Assembly (NCBI GenBank): GCA_003314535.1
Contig: POSG01000006.1
Coordinates: 100,685-164,684 of the forward strand
DNA from: Geobacter sp.
Lineage (GTDB): Bacteria; Desulfobacterota; Desulfuromonadia; Geobacterales; Geobacteraceae
Reading direction: 5' to 3'
Length of the DNA stretch: 64,000 nt
The notes below the pieces were generated by a model, which was not told where the DNA came from, made no database searches, and saw only the letters and a list, made by a program, of their open reading frames with translations. This document shows, piece after piece, positions 32,800 through 41,700 of the stretch; the first letter of the stretch is position 1; every line of letters begins with the position of its first letter. The position numbers were made by a program, and so were the translations under genes.

Positions 32800-32872
32800 A
32801 TGGAGAAGGGATTGACTTTACCCTCTCCCTCAAGGGAGAGGGTGGTCGAAGAGCGGGTGAGGGGGTCGAAGG
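32800..32872. repeat. CCCTCTCC/GGAGAGGG hairpin repeat
   Basis: ACCCTCTCCCTCAAGGGAGAGGGT at 32819-32842 followed by GGGTGAGGGGG. It lies between the two binding-protein genes. Confidence 0.75.
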
Positions 32873-32937
32873 TATGTTTTGAGCAGCATCTTTAAGCAGT
32901 CTTAATGGAGTGTCCGAAAACCGAAAGGAGAAACAAC

Positions 32938-33783
32938 ATGTTCAAATTCGTTCGCAGCATTGCTGCAGCTTTTGCGTTGCTGTTGGCCGCATCCGTAACG
33001 TTTGCGGCTCCAACCAAAACGATCATTCTCGCAACCACCACGAGCACCCAGGATTCGGGCCTGCTCGATGAGCTTCTCCCTGTTTTCCAGAAAAACACCG
33101 GGTATTTCGTCAAGACCATTTCGGTCGGCTCCGGCCAGGCCATGAAGATGGGCGAAAAGGGCGAGGCGGATGTCCTCCTCGTTCACTCTCCCGATGCGGA
33201 GAAAAAGTTCGTCGACCAGGGTTTCGGCATCAACCGCAAGCTGGTCATGCACAACGACTTCATCATCCTCGGTCCGGCAAACGACCCGGCCAAGATCAAG
33301 GGTGAGAAATCCGCCAAGGAAGCACTGAAGAAGATCGCTGCTGCCAATGCCCTGTTCCTATCCCGCGGTGACAACTCCGGTACCCACGCCCTTGAGAAGA
33401 AGCTCTGGAAGGCAACCGGCATCAAGCAGGAAGGGCAGAAGTGGTACCAGCAGACCGGCCTGGGCATGGGGCAGACCCTGAGCGTTGCTGCCGAGAAGAA
33501 AGGATACACGATTGCTGATCGCGGGACTTATCTCGCCCTCAAGAAAAACCTCGGCCTGGTGATCCTGGTGGAAGGCGACGCCTCGCTGCTGAACATCTAC
33601 CACGTCATCCAGGTCAACCCGGCCAAGTGGCCCAAGGTCAACGCAGCAGGCGCCAAGGCATTCTCCGACTTCATGGTTGCCAAGAAGACGCAGAACATCA
33701 TCAAGACTTTCGGCGTCAAGAAATTCGGCGCACCCCTGTTCTTCCCGGATGCCGGCAAGGATCCCAAATCACTGGGGCTGTAA
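32938..33783 (+). CDS. tupA: Tungstate-binding protein TupA
   Basis: A 281-residue periplasmic binding protein with signal peptide (AAAFALLLAASVTFA). It has the TupA ligand motif ATTTSTQDSGLLDELLPVF, then KMGEKGEADVLLVHS and RGDNSGTHALEKKLWK. TupA binds tungstate (and molybdate less tightly) and delivers it to TupBC. GAAAGGAG precedes the ATG at 32938. The permease gene follows at once. Confidence 0.92.
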   Translation: MFKFVRSIAAAFALLLAASVTFAAPTKTIILATTTSTQDSGLLDELLPVFQKNTGYFVKTISVGSGQAMKMGEKGEADVLLVHSPDAEKKFVDQGFGINRKLVMHNDFIILGPANDPAKIKGEKSAKEALKKIAAANALFLSRGDNSGTHALEKKLWKATGIKQEGQKWYQQTGLGMGQTLSVAAEKKGYTIADRGTYLALKKNLGLVILVEGDASLLNIYHVIQVNPAKWPKVNAAGAKAFSDFMVAKKTQNIIKTFGVKKFGAPLFFPDAGKDPKSLGL

Positions 33784-34482
33784 ATGGACCTCATCCTTGA
33801 AGGACTCATCACGGCATGCAAGCTGCTGTGGGCGCTGGACCCGGAAGTACTGGGCATAACCTGGCTGTCCCTCAAGGTATCGGGAATCGCGACGCTCATC
33901 TCGGTGGGATTAGGTGTCTCCTCCGGGATGGTCGTCGCGCTCACCCGTTTCCCCGGCAAGAAATTTGTCGTAAGCGTGGTCAACACCGGCATGGGCCTGC
34001 CGCCGGTAGTAGTCGGCCTTTTCGTGACCGTTTTTCTCTGGCGCAACGGCCCCTTCGGTTTTCTCGACATCCTCTATACGCCGACAGCCATTATCATTGC
34101 CCAATCGGTTATCGCCACTCCGATCGTCATGGGCATATCCATAGCCGCTCTGCAGAACCTGCCCAACAAGCTGCGCCTGCAGATTCTTTCCCTCGGCGCG
34201 ACCCGCCTGCAGATGGTCTTCATGCTGATCAGGGAAGCCAGGCTGCCGCTCATGGCCGCGGTAATGGCAGGTTTCGGCGGAGTGATTTCCGAAGTCGGCG
34301 CCTCAATAATGGTGGGCGGTAACATCAAGGGCTACTCCAGGGTGTTGACGACTGCCACGGTCATGGAGACAGGGAAAGGTGAGTTTGCCACAGCATTTGC
34401 TCTTTCCATTATCCTTCTGTTCCTGGTGTTCCTGGTAAATTATCTTTTCACTTTAATTCAGCAGAGAGAGAGACCCCGCTAA
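33784..34482 (+). CDS. tupB: Tungstate ABC transporter permease TupB
   Basis: A 232-residue inner-membrane permease with several membrane helices (LKVSGIATLISVGLGVSSGMVVAL, MGLPPVVVGLFVTVFLW, IILLFLVFLVNYLF) and the EAA-type loop RLQMVFMLIREARLPLMAAVMAGFGGVISEVGAS. It begins right after the tupA stop and ends 2 bp before tupC, so the three are one operon. Confidence 0.92.
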   Translation: MDLILEGLITACKLLWALDPEVLGITWLSLKVSGIATLISVGLGVSSGMVVALTRFPGKKFVVSVVNTGMGLPPVVVGLFVTVFLWRNGPFGFLDILYTPTAIIIAQSVIATPIVMGISIAALQNLPNKLRLQILSLGATRLQMVFMLIREARLPLMAAVMAGFGGVISEVGASIMVGGNIKGYSRVLTTATVMETGKGEFATAFALSIILLFLVFLVNYLFTLIQQRERPR

Positions 34483-34484
34483 AC

Positions 34485-35576
34485 ATGTCGGACACCATCC
34501 TTGCAATTGACGATCTCAAGGTGGAATTCGGGGGGGTAACGGTATTGGACATCCCCTCCTTTTGCATCAGGGAAAAGGAATTCGTTTCACTCATCGGCCC
34601 TAACGGCAGCGGCAAGTCCACTTTGCTCCTGGCCTTGAACCGGCTCCTCAAACCGGTATCCGGACGGCTTTCCTTCAGGGGCAATGAGATAGCTTCACGC
34701 GACGATGCCCTCCATTACCGACGAAGGGTGTCGATGGTTTTCCAGGAACCCCTTCTGTTTGATACGACCGTATACAGGAACGTCGCCTCCGGTTTGAAGA
34801 TTCGGGGCATGGGCGGAGAAGAGATTCGCGAACGCGTAACGAAGTACCTAGCCTGTTTCAACATAGAGCACCTGGCCCACCGTTCCGCTCGCAAGCTTTC
34901 GGGCGGGGAGTCCCAGAGGGCCAGCCTCGCCCGGGCGTTTGCCATGGAACCCGAAGTCATTTTTCTCGATGAGCCCTTTTCCGCCCTCGATCCTCCCACC
35001 CGCCACTCGCTGACCGATGACCTGGAGAAGATCGTCAGGGAAACCGGCATCACCACCCTGATGGTGACCCACGACCAATCCGAAGCACTGCGCATGTCGG
35101 ATCGGATTGCTGTCATGCAGGACGGAAAAATCGTCCAGTCGGGGTCTCCTCTCGCCGTGATGAACAACCCGGTGAACGAGTTCGTCGCCAATTTCGTCGG
35201 AATGGACACCATCCTGGAGGGAAAAGTCCGGAGGCAGGATGACGGGATCGTGTCGGTGGATGTGTCTGGCAAGGAAATAGATGCGCTTGGGGCAGCGGCT
35301 CCCGGTGACGACGTTTATTGCTGCATCAGGCCGGAAAATGTAACCATAGAACTGACCGATCCTGATGACCTGACGAGCGCGCGTAATGTCTTCCCGGCCG
35401 TTATCCGCGACATCTTCTCCGTCGGTCCGTTCCTGAAGGTGGTTCTGGACTGCGGTTTCACGCTCACATCCTTTGTTACCCGCGAGGCGTTCGCAATCCT
35501 TGATCTCAAGGAGGGGATGCGTGTCTTCGCCTCGTTCAAGGCTACGGCGGTTCACCTTATTTCCCTGCGGAAATGA
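34485..35576 (+). CDS. tupC: Tungstate ABC transporter ATPase TupC
   Basis: A 363-residue ABC ATPase: Walker A GPNGSGKST, Q-loop MVFQEP, signature LSGGESQR, Walker B VIFLDEP and the H-loop VTHDQSEA. The C-terminal ~120 residues form a TOBE-like regulatory domain, as in ModC-type oxyanion importers. It energises TupB. Third gene of tupABC. Confidence 0.93.
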   Translation: MSDTILAIDDLKVEFGGVTVLDIPSFCIREKEFVSLIGPNGSGKSTLLLALNRLLKPVSGRLSFRGNEIASRDDALHYRRRVSMVFQEPLLFDTTVYRNVASGLKIRGMGGEEIRERVTKYLACFNIEHLAHRSARKLSGGESQRASLARAFAMEPEVIFLDEPFSALDPPTRHSLTDDLEKIVRETGITTLMVTHDQSEALRMSDRIAVMQDGKIVQSGSPLAVMNNPVNEFVANFVGMDTILEGKVRRQDDGIVSVDVSGKEIDALGAAAPGDDVYCCIRPENVTIELTDPDDLTSARNVFPAVIRDIFSVGPFLKVVLDCGFTLTSFVTREAFAILDLKEGMRVFASFKATAVHLISLRK

Positions 35577-35837
35577 TCGGCTTCGCAAGAGCCCCTCATG
35601 AAATGGATTGGCCGGAGACTGCCCGGCGATGAAAGTTGTTTCCCGGAAGGGGGTGGTTTTTGTGCCGCTCCCTTTTTAGTTGGTGAAAGCGTCCCCGGTG
35701 CCTGGGCTTGTCCAGGCAAGGGCTCGCAACCCGGGGAGTGCAATTTCTTGACTGGATGCCTGCTTGTCTGGTACAAGGGGTAACCACCTGTTTTCAAGCG
35801 AAATATCGCACAATAATTACGCCTGGAGTCGTTAACC
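35577..35837 (+). promoter_or_regulatory. Possible structured leader before moeA
   Basis: A 261-bp gap without a gene. It contains GCCTGG-GCTTGT-CCAGGC nested in CCCCGG...CCGGGG (about 35694-35738), and further GC-rich stems around TTTCCCGGAAGGGGG (35640-35655). The position before a molybdopterin gene recalls Moco riboswitches, but I could not match the known motif. Confidence 0.35.
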
Positions 35838-37052
35838 ATGCCAACATTTGCTGAAGCCAGAAAAATAATACTCGACAGCGTCAAGCCCCTGGGCGTGGAA
35901 AGGGTCCAGATCCTGGAGGCTGCCGGACGCGTGCTTGCCGAGGACATCACGGCTCCCTGGGACATGCCCCTGTGGGACAACACTGCCATGGACGGCTATG
36001 CCGTCCGCTCCGAAGACTGCAGTTCGCCGACCGTTCTCAAGGTGGCAGGATTCCTCCCGGCAGGCGGGAACATGACCGAGACCCTTCAGCCTGGCACTGC
36101 CGTCAAGATCCTTACCGGCGCTCCGATCCCGCCGGGCGCGGATGCCGTCGTCCAGGTCGAGGAAACTGAGGAGTCAGGAGGATCGGTAACGATCCGCATA
36201 CCGGTCAAAAAGCGGGATCACATCCGCTTCAAAGGCGAAGATGTGAAGGCCGGGGAAATCATCCTTCCCGCGGGTACGGTGATCCGGCCCTCGGAAATAA
36301 GCATGCTCGCATCCTTCGGAAAGGTCTTCGTCCCCGTGCACCGCAGGGTGCGCGTAGCCGTCCTATCCACCGGCGACGAGCTGGTTGAGCCTGGAGAAGC
36401 GCTTGCTCCGGGCAAGATCATCAACAGCAATTCTCCCGCGCTTGCAGCCTGCGTCAGGCAGGCGGGAGGGATCCCGATCATGCTCGGCATCGCCAGGGAC
36501 AACCCTGACAGCCTGCGGGAAAAGCTGGCTGAAGGACTGCAGGCCGACGTCCTCATGACATCAGCAGGCGTGTCGGCAGGCGACCGGGACTATGTGCGCG
36601 ACATCCTTGACGAGCTCGGCCTCAGGCAGCTGTTCTGGAAGGTCGACATCAAGCCGGGCCGTCCGACAGCCTTCGGCCTCCATGGCTCTACTCCGGTTTT
36701 TTCCTTGCCGGGCAATCCGGTTTCCAGCCTGCTGACTTTCGAGGAGTTCGTGCGTCCCGCGCTTCTGAGGATGATGGGGCACCAGAGAGTGCTGCGGCCG
36801 CTGGTGACCGCCAAGCTCAAGGAAGGCATCCGCAAGAAACCCGGCCGGGTCAACTTCATGCGCGTGGCCGTGGAACAGGATAACGGTCAATTCCTCGCAT
36901 GGAGCCCGGGGAAGCAGGACACGGGTTACCTTAAAACCCTGCTCCTCGCTGACGGTATCGCGGTGATCCCCGCTGAATGCGGCGATCTCTCTGCCGGGGA
37001 CCAGGTCGAGGTCCACCTGCTGGATGAGAATACGGGGTTGATGGAAGCATAG
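35838..37052 (+). CDS. moeA: Molybdopterin molybdenumtransferase MoeA
   Basis: A 404-residue MoeA: PLWDNTAMDGYAVR, VKILTGAPIPPGADAVVQVEE, RVRVAVLSTGDELVEPGE (molybdopterin-binding TGDEL) and SLPGNPVSSLLTFEEFV. It inserts molybdate (or tungstate) into adenylylated molybdopterin. Placement after tupABC and before moaC shows coupled uptake and cofactor synthesis. Confidence 0.95.
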   Translation: MPTFAEARKIILDSVKPLGVERVQILEAAGRVLAEDITAPWDMPLWDNTAMDGYAVRSEDCSSPTVLKVAGFLPAGGNMTETLQPGTAVKILTGAPIPPGADAVVQVEETEESGGSVTIRIPVKKRDHIRFKGEDVKAGEIILPAGTVIRPSEISMLASFGKVFVPVHRRVRVAVLSTGDELVEPGEALAPGKIINSNSPALAACVRQAGGIPIMLGIARDNPDSLREKLAEGLQADVLMTSAGVSAGDRDYVRDILDELGLRQLFWKVDIKPGRPTAFGLHGSTPVFSLPGNPVSSLLTFEEFVRPALLRMMGHQRVLRPLVTAKLKEGIRKKPGRVNFMRVAVEQDNGQFLAWSPGKQDTGYLKTLLLADGIAVIPAECGDLSAGDQVEVHLLDENTGLMEA

Positions 37053-37116
37053 GAAAAGCAGGCACAAGGCACAGGGCGCACGGCAATCAACCAACAATCT
37101 GCTACTTGTTGCTAAC

Positions 37117-37293
37117 AGGTGCTTATCCGGAAACTCAGGATTCACACTAATGCAGTTTCCAGATCGGAAACGAGGATTTTTTCGTTCTGGCAAGGAAACC
37201 AAGGGATTGCGCGGAGGCATACTGCGGTATGTCGCACAAGCAAGCCCGCAGGTTGACACAGCCAGGGCGGAAAAGGACCGTTTCTGGATGGAA
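37117..37293. repeat. Dispersed GTTTCC-ended repeat with hairpin (copy B)
   Basis: Core 37155-37293 (139 bp) is the reverse complement of the element at 40945. It is flanked on its GTTTCCAGATCGGAAA side by GTGCTTATCCGGAAACTC...GGATTCACACTAA, a degenerate form of the 41091 hairpin. It ends GGATGGAAAC, 16 bp before moaC. Confidence 0.8.
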
Positions 37294-37309
37294 ACTAACT
37301 GGAGATACT

Positions 37310-37792
37310 ATGAGCTTCAATCATTTCGACGATCAGGGCAGGGCGATCATGGTGGACGTAAGCGCCAAGTCGCCGACAATGAGAACCGCGATTGCTACTT
37401 CCACGGTTCATCTGAGCAAGGAGATCCTCGGCAACATAATCGAGGGAAAAGTCGCCAAGGGGGACGTGCTCGGGGTTGCCCGGCTGGCCGGGATCGCTGC
37501 GGCGAAGAAGACCCCGGATCTCATTCCCCTGTCCCATCCCCTCGCTCTCCATGCAGTTACCGTAGACTTCACCACTGACCTGGACGCGGGGGTGGTCAGG
37601 GTCGAGAGCATGGTTCGCGCCTTCGAGCGGACCGGCGTTGAGATGGAGGCCATGGTGTCCGCTTCGGTGGCCGCCCTGACCATCTACGACATGTGCAAGG
37701 GCGCGGACAAGAGTATCCGCATTGGCGAGGTGAAGCTGCTCTTCAAGGAAGGCGGCAAGAGCGGCACCTTTCGCAGGGAGGATAAGCCGTGA
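37310..37792 (+). CDS. moaC: Cyclic pyranopterin monophosphate synthase MoaC
   Basis: A 160-residue MoaC: FNHFDDQGRAIMVDVSAKSPTMRTA, GVARLAGIAAAKKTPDLIPLSHPLALH and AFERTGVEMEAMV. It completes the first step of molybdopterin synthesis with MoaA (not seen in this window). GGAG precedes the ATG at 37310; upstream in-frame sequence belongs to the dispersed repeat. Confidence 0.96.
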   Translation: MSFNHFDDQGRAIMVDVSAKSPTMRTAIATSTVHLSKEILGNIIEGKVAKGDVLGVARLAGIAAAKKTPDLIPLSHPLALHAVTVDFTTDLDAGVVRVESMVRAFERTGVEMEAMVSASVAALTIYDMCKGADKSIRIGEVKLLFKEGGKSGTFRREDKP

Positions 37793-38274
37793 AAGCAGGA
37801 ATCCTGACCTTGAGCGACAAGGGCGCTCGAGGGGAACGGGTAGATCTGAGCGGTCCGGCTTTGACCGAATGGCTGAAGCCGAAAGGCGTGGAAACTGAAC
37901 TCTACGAAATGATCCCGGACGATGAGGATCTGATCGCTGAGAAACTGTCGCAATGGGCTGACAGCGGAAGCCTTGACATCATCCTCACAACCGGGGGCAC
38001 CGGGGTTTCCCCCCGTGACGTGACCCCCGAGGCGACCATGCGGATACTGGACAAGGTCATACCGGGCCTTGGCGAGCTGATGCGGTTCAAGAGCCTGGCA
38101 AAGACGCCGTCCGCGGCCATTTCGCGTGCAGTTGCAGGCATCAGGGGCAGGACACTGATCATCAACCTGCCGGGAAGCCCAAGGGGCGCAGTGGAGAACC
38201 TGGAGGCGGTGTGGGATGCCGTGCCGCACGCGGTTGCCAAGATCCAGGGCGACCCCAGCGATTGCGCCCGCTGA
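37789..38274 (+). CDS. Molybdopterin adenylyltransferase (MoaB/Mog family)
   Basis: A 161-residue protein: [20 protein letters not shown], the substrate motif [17 protein letters not shown] and [13 protein letters not shown]. MoaB/Mog adenylylates molybdopterin before metal insertion by MoeA. The GTG start overlaps the moaC stop as GTGA. Confidence 0.93.
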   Translation: MKAGILTLSDKGARGERVDLSGPALTEWLKPKGVETELYEMIPDDEDLIAEKLSQWADSGSLDIILTTGGTGVSPRDVTPEATMRILDKVIPGLGELMRFKSLAKTPSAAISRAVAGIRGRTLIINLPGSPRGAVENLEAVWDAVPHAVAKIQGDPSDCAR

Positions 38275-38284
38275 GATGGTTTTC

Positions 38285-38614
38285 CTACCGGGAGGCTGAA
38301 ACCCTCAACCCGCCGTCGACAACGGTGACGCGACACGCCGAATAGCCGCTTCGTTTCAGGCGAGAGAGGATGAAGGGCGCTGCGAAGGGGTAGACTGAAG
38401 GCAGGAAGACGCTGTAGGAGCCTGCCGGGATGCCGATGCCGGATTGCCTGTAAAGGCCCGTCGGGAAGATTTGTTCGAAAGCAGCAGATGGATCGGACAT
38501 GCTAAGCCCATATGAGTCGCTATAATTGATTCCGGATAGCGATTTTTCAACGGGATGGAAAAAGGATCGAGAAATTACGAGAAGGGTATTGCGGAGGCGA
38601 TCAAAGGTATTCAT
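38285..38614 (-). CDS. Hypothetical protein
   Basis: A 109-residue frame with coding-like third-position GC in its second half ([12 protein letters not shown] region less so). No motif or signal recognised; the sequence is rich in Ser and aromatic residues. It converges on the moaB/mog gene. The ribosome site before the ATG is weak. It could be a real lineage-specific gene or chance. Confidence 0.4.
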   Translation of the reverse strand: MNTFDRLRNTLLVISRSFFHPVEKSLSGINYSDSYGLSMSDPSAAFEQIFPTGLYRQSGIGIPAGSYSVFLPSVYPFAAPFILSRLKRSGYSACRVTVVDGGLRVSASR

Positions 38615-38674
38615 GGTGTAAGTCTACTATGAAACCGGGATTGCTGGCAAAGGGAAATATACCATTCCATTTGA

Positions 38675-38702
38675 GCCCCCCTCACCCGGGTGAGGGGGGA
38701 GC
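38675..38702. repeat. CCCCCCTCACCC/GGGTGAGGGGGG palindrome
   Basis: A perfect inverted repeat related to the ends of the other CCCTC repeats, without the central CTCTCC hairpin. Confidence 0.65.
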
Positions 38703-38766
38703 GGGACGGCAGGTCCCGTAGAGTTATAAGATTGAATCATCAATTCCATAAAAGGATGGTGCTGCA

Positions 38767-39573
38767 ATGGCGAAACGCAGGGAAATTTACAATAAGCTCC
38801 AGGGTGAGACCCTGGTTCGCAAGTCGCTGATGAGAGGACAAGAGAATATTGAGCGCCTGAGGCTTGTCCCCGATCTCAACGTGGTCAAGATAGGCGGCCA
38901 TGGGGTCATCGACTTCGGCAAGGATGTGGTCCTTCCGCTCATGAAGGAGATCGGCGAGCTATCCGAGAAACACAAGATGCTGATCGTAACCGGGGGCGGG
39001 GTGAGAGTGCGGCACATCCTGGACATTGGCATCGACCTGGGTATGCCAACCGGGGTCCTTGCCGAGTTGGCTGCCAAGATCAGCGAACAGAATGCTGAGA
39101 TCGTGACCCTCCTCCTGTCCCAGTGGCACGGTTCACGGGTCAAGCCGGGCGATCTCCTGGATCTGCCCACCATGCTCCACCTGGGCCTCCTGCCGGTCAT
39201 CCACGGAACCCCGCCCTACGGACTGTTCGAGCATCCGGCCGAAGAGGGGCTCATACCGCCCCACCGGACCGATACCGGCGCCCTGCTGATGGCCGAGGTG
39301 CTGGGGGCGAAGAGCTGCATCCTGGTGAAGAATGTCGACGGGCTTTTCACCGAGGACCCCCGTGTGAATCCGAATGCTGAACTCATCAAGGACATCACCG
39401 TTGACGAACTCATTGCCATGGACATGGAAGACATGGTGATGGAGCGCAAGATCCTCTACATTCTGCGTGACGCCGACAACGTCAAGGAAGTGTGGATCAT
39501 CAACGGCCACAAGCGGGGCATGCTGGAGAGAGCGCTCGAAGGGGAAAACGTGGGCACTATCATCCGCGCATAG
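38767..39573 (+). CDS. Molybdenum storage protein-like amino acid kinase fold
   Basis: A 268-residue amino-acid-kinase-fold protein closest in motif to the Azotobacter molybdenum storage proteins MosA/MosB: NVVKIGGHGVIDFGKDVV, LIVTGGGVRVRH, TPPYGLFEHPAEEGLIPPHRTDTG, LVKNVDGLFTEDP and a C-terminal GENVGTIIRA. MosAB binds ATP and packs polyoxomolybdate/tungstate clusters. Only one subunit gene is present, so the complex may be homomeric. The moe/moa/tup context supports this over uridylate kinase. Confidence 0.82.
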   Translation: MAKRREIYNKLQGETLVRKSLMRGQENIERLRLVPDLNVVKIGGHGVIDFGKDVVLPLMKEIGELSEKHKMLIVTGGGVRVRHILDIGIDLGMPTGVLAELAAKISEQNAEIVTLLLSQWHGSRVKPGDLLDLPTMLHLGLLPVIHGTPPYGLFEHPAEEGLIPPHRTDTGALLMAEVLGAKSCILVKNVDGLFTEDPRVNPNAELIKDITVDELIAMDMEDMVMERKILYILRDADNVKEVWIINGHKRGMLERALEGENVGTIIRA

Positions 39574-39663
39574 TCCTGTTGACAGCTTGCCGTAGAGGGT
39601 ATATCCTATAATCAAGCCCTCCGAAGTACCCAGGGAGGAAAAAAGGGAAGGAGGTAACCCTTC

Positions 39664-39873
39664 ATGGCAGGCAAGATCTTTTATCGGGAAAGAAGCAAGA
39701 TGACGGATGGAGCGCATCAGCCGCGTTACATCCTGGTGGCCGTGTCCGGAGTCGACCTGAAAGTGTACGGTCAGCATCTCCGCATGTGCGAAATGAAACA
39801 GATCGCAGATGGCGTGGGCGCTGAGCTCGTTGCACTGGGAAGAGGAGAGAAGCACGGCACGAAAGAGCACTAG
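39664..39873 (+). CDS. Small conserved-looking protein of unknown function
   Basis: A 69-residue protein with AAGGAGG before the ATG and a strong terminator 30 bp after the stop, so it is probably expressed together with the storage protein gene upstream. The chain has a beta-alpha pattern (RYILVAVSGVDLKVYGQHLRM then EMKQIADGVGAELVALG) that resembles no family I can name. Confidence 0.6.
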   Translation: MAGKIFYRERSKMTDGAHQPRYILVAVSGVDLKVYGQHLRMCEMKQIADGVGAELVALGRGEKHGTKEH

Positions 39874-39900
39874 CAGGAGTGCTCGAAACACAGTAGGGAA

Positions 39901-39939
39901 GGAAAGGGGGTTGCCGTAAGGCAACCCCCTTTCCTTTTT
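39901..39939 (+). terminator. Strong intrinsic terminator
   Basis: A 15-bp perfect stem (GGAAAGGGGGTTGCC / GGCAACCCCCTTTCC), GTAA loop, then five T. Confidence 0.92.
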
Positions 39940-40204
39940 CATGGTGGAACGGTTATTCACGTCAGGCATGCAGGTCATCCTTTACGACGGGCCGCTCTTT
40001 TTGCTTGGTCTGCTTAGGCGGAGCAGGCGAGGGGAGAGGTTGAGAGCTCATATTCGATTGTTTCTTGACATGGGTCATAACGTTCATGACTTCTTCAGGC
40101 TATCCTGTGATCATCAAGTAGGTCGATGGACCCGGGAGAATTCAAAATGCCGGTTTCCTTCAGGGAGCTTCGAAAAGGGACAACGGTAAAAGGAGAGACA
40201 GGCC

Positions 40205-40945
40205 ATGAAAAGAAAAATCGTTGAGATCGACCATGAGAAATGTGACGGCTGCGGGCTCTGCGTCCCGTCGTGCGCCGAAGGCGCCATACGCATCGTGAAC
40301 GGGAAGGCGGTTCTTGCTGCCGACAACCTGTGCGACGGCCTCGGGGCTTGCCTTGGCGAATGTCCTCGCGATGCGATCCGCATTGTCGAACGGGAGGCGG
40401 ATGCCTTCGATGAAACTGCCGTTGCTGCGGAGCTCAGCGGACGGTCAGCCGGAACGGCTGCTCACGGCCACCGGACGGCCCATGCGGTCGGTCACCATGG
40501 CGGCGGGTGCCCCGGTTCGCGGGTGCTGTCCCACGTCGAAACTCAACGGGAAAAGGCCGGGGAGGAAACCGGCGCGAGACAGAGCCGCCTCGGACAGTGG
40601 CCCGTGCAGCTGAAACTGGTGCCGGTCGACGCCCCCTTTTTCCAGGACGCGGACCTGCTGGTCGCGGCCGACTGCGTTCCCTTTGCCTACGCGGATTTCC
40701 ACAAGGATTTCCTTTCCGGCAAGGTGTTGCTCGTTGGCTGTCCCAAGCTGGATGACAACCAGTACTATACTGATAAACTAACCGAAATATTCCGCAACTC
40801 CTCTTTGGAAAGTGTTACTGTTGCCAGAATGGAAGTTCCCTGCTGCGGCGGCATCGAAACCGCAGTGAAAAGGGCGCTGGTAGCTTCCGGTAGGAATATT
40901 CCCTGCAAGGTGGTAACAGTCGGGATAAAAGGGGAGATCAAATAG
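40205..40945 (+). CDS. 4Fe-4S dicluster protein
   Basis: A 246-residue protein with two 4Fe-4S motifs at the N-terminus (CDGCGLCVPSCAEGAI; CDGLGACLGECPRDAI), a His-Gly-rich linker, and a C-terminal domain with VLLVGCPKLDD and MEVPCCGGIETAVKRAL. Such proteins are common in anaerobes and are often called ATP-binding or hydrogenase-linked ferredoxins; the C-terminal part is uncharacterised. GGAG precedes the ATG. Confidence 0.8.
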   Translation: MKRKIVEIDHEKCDGCGLCVPSCAEGAIRIVNGKAVLAADNLCDGLGACLGECPRDAIRIVEREADAFDETAVAAELSGRSAGTAAHGHRTAHAVGHHGGGCPGSRVLSHVETQREKAGEETGARQSRLGQWPVQLKLVPVDAPFFQDADLLVAADCVPFAYADFHKDFLSGKVLLVGCPKLDDNQYYTDKLTEIFRNSSLESVTVARMEVPCCGGIETAVKRALVASGRNIPCKVVTVGIKGEIK

Positions 40946-41121
40946 TTTCCATCCGGAAAGGGTGCTTTTTCGCCCTGGCGGTGTCGATCCGCGGGCTTGC
41001 TTGTGCGACATACTGCAGTATGCCTCCGCGCAACCCCTTGATCTCCTTGCCAGGACGCAAAATCCCCTCTTTCCGATCTGGAAACAGCAAAGTGTTTATC
41101 CGAAGTTTCCGGATGAACACT
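40945..41121. repeat. Dispersed GTTTCC-ended repeat with hairpin (copy C)
   Basis: Core 40945-41085 (141 bp): GTTTCCATCCGGAAA at one end and TTTCCGATCTGGAAAC at the other, with the palindrome CATACTGCAGTATG inside. A hairpin AGTGTTTATCCG / CGGATGAACACT (41091-41121) follows. It starts at the stop of the Fe-S gene. Confidence 0.82.
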
Positions 41122-41148
41122 AAGTAGTTTGATAATAGGGGAGAACCT

Positions 41149-41643
41149 ATGGACGGTCGAATTGCCGATATCAGGCGCGCCATGGAAGATTATTTCGGTG
41201 CGGATGGGAAGAGGATCGGCCATGCCCTGCGGGTAACCGGTTTCGCAGACGAAATACTCCGCAGCGAGCCTGGTGACAGGGAACTGGTGCTTGCGACCGC
41301 TCTCTTGCACGACATCGGCATCCGCGAGGCGGAACGGAAATACGGATCGTCCGCTGGCGATCTCCAGGAACGCGAGGGGCCGCCCGTGGCGAGAAAGATC
41401 CTCGAAGGGCTGGGGTATGGCGAACCGTTCGTGCAGGAGGTGTGCTCCATAATTGCATCCCACCATTCGCCGGGGGAAGTGGACAGCGACAATTTCAGGG
41501 CCATCTGGGACGCGGACTGGCTGGTCAACCTGGCTGACGAAGTGGACTGTTCCGACCGGGAGCGACTGCCGGCGCTGATTGGCAAAATCTTCATGACCGC
41601 GACGGGAGAGGCCCTGGCCCGGAAGATCTACCTAGCACCGTGA
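41149..41643 (+). CDS. HD-domain phosphohydrolase
   Basis: A 164-residue HD-domain protein: HALRVTGFADEIL, ALLHDIGI (the HD pair) and IIASHHSPGEVDS, then WDADWLVNLAD with the last metal-binding Asp. It probably hydrolyses a nucleotide or signalling phosphate in the cytoplasm. GGGGAG precedes the ATG. Confidence 0.86.
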   Translation: MDGRIADIRRAMEDYFGADGKRIGHALRVTGFADEILRSEPGDRELVLATALLHDIGIREAERKYGSSAGDLQEREGPPVARKILEGLGYGEPFVQEVCSIIASHHSPGEVDSDNFRAIWDADWLVNLADEVDCSDRERLPALIGKIFMTATGEALARKIYLAP

Positions 41644-41700
41644 GCTTCATTCCGGGCTTGCCCGGTTGACAAGGTTGCTGCCTGCTGTTAAGAAATCCAT

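Noticed and set aside
35577..35837. Confident Moco riboswitch call
   Set aside because: Stems are present, but I could not align the conserved Moco core; kept only as a possible structured leader.
39941..40189. 82-codon frame after the strong terminator
   Set aside because: It starts right at the terminator end, with no ribosome site and no protein-like pattern.
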